64,000 nucleotides of DNA from Paraspadella gotoi. Its lineage: Eukaryota; Chaetognatha. Positions 12,621-23,338 of the stretch are shown here, piece by piece. The notes under the pieces were generated by a model. That model had not been told where the DNA came from. It worked only from the letters and a program-made list of their open reading frames with translations, and made no database searches. Position 1 is the stretch's first letter. Each line of letters opens with the position of its first letter. A program made the position numbers and the translations under genes. The stretch lies in the NCBI GenBank assembly GCA_051294375.1, contig CM119271.1:10729376-10793375 (forward strand). Direction: 5' to 3'.

Positions 12621-14771
12621 ATCCCTATCTTAAAATTTACTCAAGTTTAAATTTTACAGTGAAATTTCTTTTGGTCCCCGATTTGGCTTCGTTTTTACAG
12701 TTTAACGTAATATATTTACATAAGTATTAATCTTGCTTTAATTTCTCGTTCCTAAATCTGTTCGAAGTTAGTTTCATTCATTTTTGAAGTCAAGGTACAT
12801 CCTTAAGACTCAATATATCTGCTACAAACTAAATAATTTTGTATTGTATATAATAATATTAATAATATTGTACGCACGGTTTTACAAGATCTTAGGATAG
12901 GGGTGAACCCTAAACTTATGGTCAGATTCTTTGTCCCGAGTTTTTGACCGGTCGAATCCTCTCTTTCTTTCCCTAGGGACAGTTTTCGTTGGTCAAAATG
13001 ACCACCGACCACTATGACCACTTGACCAGTGACCAGTGTCATTCTTGTGAGAGACGCTTGAGATGTTAGAAATAATTTTTTACGGCATAAATTATTTGAA
13101 AAAAAAGTAAACTTACCTAGCGATATTACCGATTAGTATCTGAGATGAGATTACTTTGCATAAACAACTACATAAAAGATCTGACTATATGCATTATGCA
13201 GTTATGCACAGAAATCTTATTACGAAACATATTTTAATGTTACAATTATTCCCTTTTTGCCGTATCTGATTAACTGATTACCGCTAAATTACCGTACGCA
13301 GATCCGACGTTGTTTGCTCAAACTTGTTTTCATTGCACGTCACTTGTTTATTTGGCGCAGTTTTTGCACATTAGCTAACGAATTTAGAAGTTTTCAAATC
13401 TGATACCTAGTCAATTAATCATTTGATTCCAGTTTGCTTGCTTTTTTTGTAGTTACAAAAAAAACCAAAAACCTTTCCAAATGTTCTCATAAAAATTTAG
13501 CAAGGAGTTGCATTTGAATTTAAATTCTTCTTTGTTTACTTTTACTATCAATCAGCCATGTCATAAATTTTTTTGTGTGGTTATCTTGTTATATTTGATT
13601 TCTTTTGAAATATATGTGAATACTGAATAGCATACCCCTGTGTTTATTTTTTTTATGGCAAGGCGATTAAGTTACCAAGACGTTAGTAGGGTGGTTACTG
13701 GTTAGGGTTAAGGGTGGCAGGGGTAATATTCAAAAAAACATTCTTTTTTCACAAAAAAATATTTTTTTTGTTTGTGTTCATAAGCAGAAAAAAAATTACC
13801 GACAGTGAAGATAAAATTTTTCCCCACAAGTTTCTTGGGATAAAAGTTTAAAAAAAACCCAAGAAAATGCATAAGAGAAAAAGGAAGATAAGATTAACAT
13901 AAATTTTCTTCGGGTTGGCAAAATGCTCTTTTGTTTTGTCTCTATTTCCGCCTCGATTCTCTCATCGGCAGAAATCCGCACGATCCTTCTGTTCTTTCTG
14001 AGAAATAGTGAGAGCCGATTCTACTCGGCCTCCTTCATGGCGTGAAATTGATGGCATAAGCGTTGAGTTACCATTCTTTCCAAATCCAATTCTCTCATAA
14101 ATAAATTCCCAGTTATTCCTAACATAGTGTTTATTCAATTTGTAATGTATTTAAAGAACCGCTGTACAGTGTACTCTTCGAGTGTTTATGAAGATTAGCG
14201 AACAATAAAATATTATCCAAAGCGTTCACGTAATAATTCGTGATATGTGTTTATACAAGACTTTTCCATGAATAACAGACAAAATGTCAGAACAAAAATT
14301 GCATTTACAAAAGCACGGTAATCCCGCATTCAAGTTGCTGGTAATAGTAAAATCTCGGTTACAAAACTTTCCGGAGCTTTGTGGATAATTAAATAATCGA
14401 TAAGGACTCACTATGACTGAAATACATAAGCTAGAATAACAAATGCCCGAGTGCCGAATAACTAAAGCGTAATTGATACATTACAGACAAAAATCGTATT
14501 CACACAGACATCAACTGATAGCTAGGTTACACTTTCGGGATTCCGTGTATAATATACTGTATATGCTTTGCGTTTACAGTTCAATCTACTTACGCATTAC
14601 AAGTGTGAAACTAAACGTATCATGCTCACAACATTCTGACCAAAAAGCTTTGCACGGTCAAGATCACGTTAAATAATCCAAATGGCATAAATAATAATAA
14701 TAATTAAATATGCTCGTACCAAGTAATTCGACAAATCTTCGCAGCGCAGTCGACTTATTCTTTGACAGACG
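12621..14771. other. Gene-poor AT-rich region
   Basis: No exon with protein-like content found on either strand. A short cluster of GACCAC / TGACCAGTGACCAG motifs at about 12990-13040 resembles TTGGTCA motifs near 21180-21210. Confidence 0.5.
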
Positions 14772-17700
14772 TTACTCTCTGAATTTCGCGACCACCAGTT
14801 TGGGATTGAGAACGACTTCCGGGATCTTCAGCGAAGGAAAGGAGAATCCCTTAGCGCCGCCGCTGTCGAGACGTTGGGCGAAATCCGAGTCGACTTCCGC
14901 GTATTCGTTGCCGGAGTCGCTCTCGGTGTAAGTCTCGTAGGCCGGCTCTGGAATTTGAGGGAAATAAAATAATAATTAGAGAGATGCGATTGCGGCGCAA
15001 CGCATTTGAGATGAAGCGATCGATCGACAACCGTCAAGTTTAAGATATTACGTTAGTTGCATTGTGTAAGCTCGACGTGTTTTTAGTACAATTATGAAAC
15101 ATAAAAATTAAATGATTTATTAATTTTTATCACTTTATAAAGAATTAATATAAATATTTAAAACAAACTTAACTTTTTGATAATATGATTATATATTTTA
15201 TCAGCATTTAAAAATACTTTATTTTAATCCTAATTACAATTATATTAAATATTTATAATTAAAAAAATTATTTTAGGAGTAGGAATGACCAACCGAAAAG
15301 TGACTTAATTAGTTGGTTCTCGACGCAACTAGAAAGACGGACGAAGGTCTATATCAGCCGCATCTCGATCGATGACGCCGATGACAAAAAAGAAGCGACC
15401 ATCTGCATTCGAATCCGGAATCGTTGCACGAAACCAAACGCTTTCATGTACCTCGAAACTTTCTCCGATGTCTGCAGAAAATGATTCCTATGACGACGAT
15501 GATGACGATGATGACCAGAGTAACAGCGACGGCGACGATGGCGGTTTTGGAAGAACGTCGTGGCGGTTTCGAGGCTGAGGAACGAACAAAATGGCAATTG
15601 TTTTAGCTTCTTCATAGATGTCAGCATCGTCAAACGTTTTTATCAATAATTTAGTAAAATACTCGATTTTTACTACCTGGACTTTTCACTTCTATTTCCT
15701 TGAGAGCCATGTCAGTGCCTGATAATTAATTTAAAATTTGATCAAGTCGTAGGGTTGTTTATTTAAAAGATTATTTGGACAATTTAATAAATACGAGCAG
15801 ATGAAAAAATCGTACCATCCGGCGCCGAAAACATAACTTGTCCATTCTTCTGCTGGGTCTTTAACTTTTCTACATTCGCGTCGGAGTTAACCTAATATTA
15901 TTAATGAATTATATTGGTGACATGAAAGTTATCAAATTAAAAATGTCACCTTTGACATACTTTGTTCGTAAATTTTCTCTCGCCCATCTTTACCTTGAAG
16001 GAAACAATAACTGATCCAGGTTCAACGGACATATTATAGAGCTGATGGACAGAAACTTCCAAGCGTCTAGCGACCTGTCATTGATAGAGTCAAACGAGTT
16101 AAATCTTTGTTTAAAACTATCGAATTGTTTTCACCTGAATCACACTTCACTCACTTGAGGTTTAATGTGCGTGATAAAACTATCTTTGTCAGTAACAACG
16201 TTGGCATATTCCGCAATTAGAATTAACTTAATATCCAAAAGATTTGCCGGCGGTGGAATGGTTGAGGGCGGCGACACTAATGTACATTGTGCAATGTACG
16301 ATGAGAATGTTATAAAATGTAACTTTGTATTTAAAACGTAATTCAACAACTCGTACCTTCCGTGCAATTGTCACCTATCCAACCCTGAGCGCAAGTACAA
16401 ATGAACAATCCCGGAACGTGCAATCCCACAGTGCTCGAGCATGTACCTCCGTTCGCGCACGGGTTTGGATTGCACACTGGTTTTTCTGAAGGTCGTTAAA
16501 AAATATTAAGTAAATTCATGGTTTTGCTTTCTCAAATATGGAAGTCTGGACATTGCTGTCAAATGAGACATTCAGATCTTATTTTTATTTTTTTTTAGAC
16601 AGTTTAATATGGAAATATGGAAGTATTTTCGAAAAGTGTCCAATTTCAGATTGATTCGAAATTAAATAAGTTAAATAAGATTAGGTTAAACTTAAAGATT
16701 AAATTAAAGAATTGGTTAGGGATTAAAGTTAGGGTTTAAGCAATGAGGTTAGTGATTAGGATTATGTTAGTTGTTAGGGTTAGGGCTAGAGATTAGGTTA
16801 AGATTTTAGTAAAAAAATTAATGTTAAAATTAAATTAATGTTAAAATTAAATTCCTGGAATTAAAAATAAAAATTGAGCGCTTTCCAAAAAATAGCGCCA
16901 ATAAGTTCCGAAAAAAAAACGTTTGTTAAGAAGTAAGAGCCTACCAAACAAAAATTGTGGAACTTACCTCTTCCGCAGGTCGGTCCCTCCCACCCTCGAG
17001 CGCAGTTGCACTCAAACCGGGCACCAACATTGCTGCAGGATCCTTTATTTTGACAAGGGTTCGAGTAACAATGATCGATCGCTGTAGGTTTTTAAATTGA
17101 ACACGCTTAACGTTTAACGAATAATATTTTCATTTTTAAGACTATGAATATTCTTTTTTTTTTATTTACGTTCAGAACAGTTGGTTCCTTCCCATCCAAC
17201 TGCGCAAGAACAGTTGTAAGAGGATATAAAGTTGTTGCAAGTTGCGCCGTTCAAGCATGGATTCGTCTCGCACAAGTTAATTTCTTAGAAATCGAGAAAT
17301 GTCAAATTTAATTAATTAATTACGAACCGCAAAAAAATAGGCAATTTTGCATAAACTTTGTCGGGCTCGGGAATCATTATTTTTTAAAGTTTACGACACG
17401 AAAAAAAAAATCGCAAAATCTAGTTTAATACTTATTATTTTTCTCTCTTTTTTTACAGACATATAATTGATTGTTTCATTCTTTAAAATGTATATACTAA
17501 ATGCCCTTTGTGTATATGAATGAATTTTAAAAAATGAGCTCACTTTTGTTGCAAGTCAAATCCTCCCAACCGAAAGAACACAAGCATTTGAACATCTTTT
17601 TTTCGGTGTAGCAAGTTCCTCCATTCATGCAGGGGTTGGACTGACACGCAACGCTTGTAGCTTTGTTATCGTAAAGTAAGGAGGTAAGTATTATTAATTA

Positions 17701-20109
17701 TTTAAATATTATCATTTTTGACAGACTAACTTACGAAGGGAACAATTTTCGCCGCGCCATCCTCCCAGGCAGGAGCAAAAGTAATCGTCTGCCAGATCGA
17801 AACACGAGGCTCCATTGGTGCAGGGAGACCACGTCATGCAGATGTTAAGCGATTGATAACCTGGAAAGAGAATGAAGAATATAGGATCACAATGCATCGT
17901 GATGTTGCAAGAAAAATAATTCACTTTCTTCTTGATTTTTTAAATGGCTTTCTCTATCTGGTTTTTTTCTATTTTCTCTCTCTTTATTTTCTTTCTTTTC
18001 TCTTTTGTCTTTTCTTTTCTCTTTTTTCTCTTTTTTTTTTCTCTTATTTATTTTCTTTTCTTTTCTCTTTTTTCTTTTCTTTTCTCTTTTTTCTTTTCTT
18101 TCATTCTTTCTTACTAGTTCTTTTGTTATTGCCTTCTGTCTCTGTTTATTTCTTGTTTTTTCTTATCTCCTTCTTTCTCTCTTTCCTTGCCTTACATCCG
18201 CCCAAGACTTCACTCCCCCTTTTCTCACCGTAAATAATATTCCTCGCCTTCTGTCCACTAACGATCGCCCTTTGCACGGATTCGTTCCTCAATCCAATCT
18301 CGAACAATCCCCGCTGATGCTCGGAATCCTTGGCCGCCGACAACGAGGCGCCCCACTTGACGAGCAACTCGACCACCGGCGGCAAACGGAGCCAAATCGT
18401 CATCCTCAAAGGAGTGTCGCTCTCGTTGGTCCTCGGATCCACGAAGGCCCCTTTCTCCAGCAAAAATGTGGTCATCCTCAGGTATCCCTTCCAACTTGCT
18501 TTGTGCAACGGAGTCTCGCCGTGACCGTCCGTAGTGTTAATGTTTGATCCTTTGGATAGAAGGGTTTTAACGACCGGCAGATGGTTGTAGACGGCGGCGA
18601 ATTGCAACGCCGTCGACCCACCCTTCGTTTCCAAATCGATTTCGGCTCCCTTCGCCAACAAAAACTCGATAATGTCCAGGAATCCGCGGCCAGACGCTTG
18701 ATGCAAAGCCGTTAGCCCCTCGTTGTTGACGGCATTTACATTGGCTCCCTTTTCGACCAAGAGCGTGGCGCCTTTGATCGATCCCTTGCGCGCCGCGTCG
18801 TGCAATGGCGTATCGCCCCACTTGTCCCTAGCGTTGACTTCGGAACCGCTGCGCAAGAGAAGCTCAACCATTCGGTCTTGGCCCCACCATGCTGCCAGAT
18901 GCAATGCAGTCGCGTTGGCGGCGTCCGCTAAATTGACGTCAGCTCCTCTGGCGACGAGAGCGTCGACGATGTCGAAATGACCAACCCGAGAAATGGCACG
19001 AAGCAAAGGAGATTCACCGTTTCGATTCTGTGCGTTCAACTCGGCTCCTTTGTCCGCTAGAAAGACGGTGATGTTTAAATATCCTTTGAAGGTCGCGTCG
19101 TGAAGCGGCGTGTCTCCCCATCGATCCCTCGCTCTCACGTCGAACCCATTCTCCACGAGGTACTCGACCATCTCCAAGTGTCCCCTCCAGGCGGCGTAGT
19201 GCAGCGCAGTTTGTTCGTTGTCGTTCTTCAAATTCGCCGTCGCGTTGGCCTCCACGAGGATTTTAGCGATGATCCTCGAATCGTTCCACGCGGCGTCGTG
19301 AAGCGGCGTTCGTCCTTTGAGGCTCGTGTCGACGTCGGCGCCGACCGACGCCAGATACGCGACGGCGTCGACTTTGTTGTAGATGACGGCGACGTGCAAG
19401 GGACTCGAACCCGTGACGTCTTTGATCTCGAGATCGGCGCCACGGTCGACGAGCAACTTGGCGACTTTGACGAAGCCTCGATAGGCGGAGAAGAAAAGCG
19501 CCGTCTTGTTCAGATGGTCGACGGCGTTGATGGAGGCGCCGTTGTTCAGCAAGACGGAGACGATGGACTTTCGATCGGTGAAGGCCGCCAGATGCAGCGC
19601 CGTCCATTGGTCCTCGTCTCTTTGGTTCGGATCGACGCCGGACGCCAGCAGATACTCGATGACGTCCATCTTGCCGTAAGTGGCCGCGTAGTGAAGACAA
19701 GTGAAGGAATAGTGGAGTCGATCACGGGCGGCGTGAACCTCGTTCGCGCCGAACGTGTGAGCCAGTTTCTTCACGGTGGTGACTATGCCTTCTCTGCAGG
19801 CGGTCATCAGGAGGTTCACGTCGAGCTTGGGGGGGGGGGGAAGGGCGAATTTTGATGTTTGTGGTTTTTTTTTTTTTTTTTTTAAAGAATTATGGCTTAA
19901 ATTTCTACTGTTTAATTCATAAGAAATTGTTACAACCAATATAGAAATCAGTGAGAAGGCCCTGGCGTAGGGGGGGGGGCTAATCTTGGATAGCTCTCAT
20001 TACAAACATGTTTTCAGCTTAAGATATAGTTTCTTTAAAATAAGTTGCTAACAAAATTTACCATCGCGTTAGAATCGTGGACGAAAATTCCAAGGAAGCA
20101 GATCAGCAC
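14772..20109 (-). CDS. Gene A: extracellular ankyrin-repeat / EGF / SEA type I membrane protein
   Basis: Thirteen exons in transcript order: 20062-20109 signal core (ends HDSNA); 18229-19825 with 15 ankyrin repeats; EGF exons 17735-17860, 17544-17660, 17170-17283, 16968-17081, 16357-16485; SEA exons 16155-16276, 15994-16074, 15816-15891; linker 15677-15718; TM 15452-15574 ([20 protein letters not shown], then CRHRRK); tail 14772-14947. The sum is 2865 nt, in frame throughout (954 aa). The first exon with the start codon is not found. The ankyrin region carries many N-x-S/T sequons. No TM lies between ankyrins and EGFs, and basic residues follow the TM, so the ankyrins should be extracellular. 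The SEA segment holds PGSVIV, a likely autocleavage site. The tail has YETY and YAEV. Function is unknown; a receptor or adhesion molecule is inferred. Confidence 0.85.
16670..16850 (+). repeat. Degenerate TTAGG-type (telomere-like) tract in gene A intron
   Basis: Many spaced copies of TTAGG or TTAGGG-like words (GGTTAGGGATTAAAGTTAGG, GTTAGGGTTAGGGCTAGAG) within the intron between EGF4 and EGF5. It is too degenerate for a functional telomere. A similar tract in opposite orientation lies in gene B (29820-30250). Confidence 0.6.
17930..18200. repeat. Pyrimidine-rich low-complexity tract in gene A intron
   Basis: Almost pure T/C on the plus strand (TTTTCTTTTCTC units), lying in the intron between the ankyrin exon and EGF1. 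Any reading frame here is a low-complexity artefact. Confidence 0.8.
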
Positions 20110-20588
20110 CTGAAGTTTAAAAAGTAAACATCGTATGAAAGTAAAAATGAATATAGTTTCCCGTTTAAATTTGTGTTACTTTTATTAATCATGTAAACTG
20201 TCTTATTCAAAAAAAAAAATTGGATTTCATAAGATTTAATACCAATTTCGTGGTGAGTACAAAAGAAAACTTTTTTTTTATACACGAACTTTCAAATCAA
20301 CAAAAAATAAAGGGAAATACAATAATGGATTTTGTATATGAATTTTGTATATTTGATGTGAATATATTACAAAAATCTTACTTTGATTCGGAGGTCCATA
20401 ATCACGACTAGTATCTTGTGGGATAATTTAGAAAAAAAGCATCTTTAAAAACATAGTCTTTTTTCAAAACATATTGTACTAATTTTTGTTTTACATCAGC
20501 ATGTTCGCCAAAAAGATCGATGATTCTTAAATTTTGTAACTACTTTGGCTTCAACCATATATGCGATGCTGTGTGTCAAACAATTGCA

Positions 20589-20609
20589 TGAGAGAGAGAG
20601 AGAGAGAAT

Positions 20610-20667
<58 letters not shown>
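20589..20667. repeat. (GA)n microsatellite
   Basis: Nearly uninterrupted GA dinucleotides broken once by AATTGT, upstream of gene A. Confidence 0.95.
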
Positions 20668-20671
<4 letters not shown>

Positions 20672-20877
20672 GGGACCCAAACCAGTTTTTTCTTACGTGT
20701 CGAGTATAGGGTTTGAGAGTTTCGAAACGAAAAAAAAAAACAAAAACGGGATTTTATTCGGTCACGCGAATCTGAGACATCGAAGGTGGACAAAATTTGT
20801 CATTTGTTCTTATTCGATACTTACCTTATTTCGCGGGACGAAAAAGCCAAAAATAGAACGAAGGGTTTTCGAGAAAA

Positions 20878-21066
20878 AGACAGAAACCGGCGATGAAAAG
20901 ACAGAAACCGGCGATGAAAAGACAGAAACCGGCGATGAAAAGACAGAAACCGGCGATGAAAAGACAGAAACGGGCGATGAAAAGACAGAAACCGGCGATG
21001 AAAAGACAGAAACCGGCGATGAAAATACAGAAACCGGCGATGAAAAGACAGAAACCGGCGATGAAA
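20878..21066. repeat. 21-bp minisatellite, about nine copies
   Basis: The unit GACAGAAACCGGCGATGAAAA is repeated about nine times with single-base variants (one copy with CGGGCG, one with AATACAG). Because 21 is a multiple of three, all frames stay open (KTETGDE on plus), so the open frames here are not evidence for a gene. It lies about 800 bp upstream of gene A's signal exon. Confidence 0.95.
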
Positions 21067-21204
21067 AACGTAGAATATCAATATGAGGGAAAATTTAAGA
21101 ATTATTTATTTTATTTTTACAGGGTCGAATTATTTATTCCATCATTTATAGAAAGATTGTAAATTCAAATATCATTGGTCAGTGGTCACTGGTCACATAT
21201 CATT

Positions 21205-22245
21205 GGTCAGTAGAGCGTTCAAAGATAACAAAATATAAGATATTAAATTCCATTCATAATTATTTTACTGTAATAAGGTCTTAAGAATTCGATGGTGATG
21301 ACCATTTTTTTGCATAATTTCATCTTTCTTTTCGGAAATGACGATTTTTAATGTATATAAAATGCTAATAAAATAGGGCAAACATTATAAGTTATGATAA
21401 ATAAAATTATTAAAAATTTATAAAATTTACATGAGCTTTTAAAATATAAAAATAAGGACCTATAAAAATATTTTGATAAATTTATTTCTCAATTTTATGT
21501 TTTATTAAAAGTTATTTAGCTATATTTATTAATAAATATGAATAAAAATTAGGCTAAGTTAAAAAATAATAATTTTTAAAAAATTATCCCGGATTCGCAT
21601 TCCTTGCAAAAGTTATATAAGAAAATGTAATTTTTATTTTAGAAAATTATGTCATTAAGTTGGTCAAAATTAAGTAAAATTGAGGTTTTTGAAGAGAGAG
21701 ACGGTGTGGTAAGGTCGCCTTCCAAACTATAATTTTAAGCCAAAAATAGTAAAATTAGACAAACATTTTTAACATTTTTAACCAACTTAATGAAAGAATT
21801 TGTTAAAATGGATTTTACTTTCTTATATCAACTTTTGGCAAGGAATTCAAATCCGGTTTTAAAATGTCAAAATATTTATTTTTTCACTTTAGCCTATTTT
21901 TAACTAATAATTATTAATAAATATAGCTAACAAGCTGTTAATAAAATATAAAATTTGTAAATAAACTTACCGAAATATTTTTATGGATCTTTATTTTCAT
22001 ATTATATAACCTAAATATGACTTTTATAAAATTTTAATAATTTTAGTTTCTTAAACTCTACAATGTTTGCGCCATTTTAATAGCACCTTATATGCTTCAA
22101 AAATCGCCGCTGGCGACAAGGAAGATGAAACTATACCAAAAAATGGTTATCATCATCGAATTCTTCAGACCTTATTACATTAAAACAATAATGAATGGAA
22201 TTACATATCTTATATTTTGTTATCTTTGAATGCTCTATTGGTCAG
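21205..22245. mobile_element. Foldback (long inverted-repeat) element
   Basis: Outer arms about 21205-21600 and 21850-22245 are imperfect inverted copies. The ends read TAGAGCGTTCAAAGATAACA and, on the other strand, TAGAGCATTCAAAGATAACA, followed by AAATATAAGAT on both sides. Inner landmarks also mirror (TATTTATTAATAAATAT with AGCTA). It is very AT-rich with no coding capacity. A non-autonomous foldback or MITE-like element is the best fit; TTGGTCA words flank both sides. Confidence 0.7.
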
Positions 22246-22309
22246 GCTACAAACGAATAACAAATCTAAGAATTTATATTCGGCATCACTTGTCTAACAA
22301 CGCCCAACC

Positions 22310-22660
22310 CCCTTGGTTAGAATGAATGGGTCTTCGGTTTATGACCACGGTTCGTTCCCTACTCAAATGTTCTTGTCCTGGGCCCTTTCGGATCTCCTTG
22401 CAATAGGCTTGCAATCCTTTCTCCTACCCAGTGTCCGATCGCAAACGACACCAAAAGATTCCCACTTACCTTTTTCCTTTCTCTCTATCTCTCCCTTAAC
22501 CTTCCTCATCTTTCCCGCGACTCCTTCCGACTTCCGATCGAAACCCGCGACCCGACATCTCGAGAGGCGCATCTGGACGAGCTCTTTCGCGAACAGCGAC
22601 GGTAGAGAGAGGTTGGTGGACAACGACGGCGTCGAAATTAAAATTTGCGTCTATTTAAAA
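22310..22660 (-). other. GC-richer island, possible orphan exon
   Basis: Base composition shifts to exon-like GC, with an open frame on the minus strand (about 22363-22623) containing LSLPSLFAKELVQMRLSRCR. No splice sites or homology convince me. It may be an exon remnant, a regulatory region or a repeat. Confidence 0.2.
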
Positions 22661-23298
22661 TAGATTCAATGTCGTTATGTTTTTTTAATAGTTTAACTCC
22701 GCCATTTATGACAAAGAGTCATTCAAATCAACTTCAAAATATGAGCTTTTGGCGATTCCGAAAATGTATTCACTTTAAACATTTAGTGCATTATAGGCCA
22801 TTTTATATCAGTTTAAATTATAATATAAATTAAAAGACACCTATCTGAAGAGTTGCAGGTAAAACGAAAAAGACAATCCATCTGATATTTTTCGTGAATT
22901 TTCTATAAGTGAATTAGAAAAATGTAATACAGAGACATTTTGAAATTTCAACGTGCATCCTTGAAAACAAAAGTGTTTTTAGACCCTTAATGTTTACATA
23001 TAAATAAAAAAGAATTTTTTTGTTATTACAGATGACCACGATGTATTTTTTGAATTGATAGCTGAGATATATATAAAAATCTACGAATAGTTAAGCTGAA
23101 TGACCCTTCCTCTTAACACCATTCTTCATTATATAGAACTTTTTCTGAAAACCATGAAAAAAAATTTTTCATTTTTTTTTCTCAAATTAACATTCAGTTT
23201 AACTTTAAGTTATACTTAAAGAATCGTACAAAAGAAATAACCACAAGCAATTTAAACAGGAACCAAGGACCAAGCACCGAGTCAAAGGCAAGACAAAT

Positions 23299-23304
23299 TT
23301 TATT
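23299..23304 (-). terminator. Polyadenylation signal AATAAA of the LRR-KEN gene
   Basis: AATAAA on the minus strand about 35 bp past the stop codon at 23339, the expected spacing for an mRNA 3' end. Confidence 0.6.
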
Positions 23305-23338
23305 CAATATTGACAGGCAGCTTTTGAAAAAATACATT

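Noticed and set aside
17853-18547. Phe/Leu-rich membrane-protein-like frames on plus
   Set aside because: Translation of the pyrimidine-rich intron tract of gene A and the antisense of its ankyrin exon.
20697-21086. Protein with KTETGDE repeats
   Set aside because: The open frame is a consequence of the 21-bp unit; no start context or flanking coding signal.
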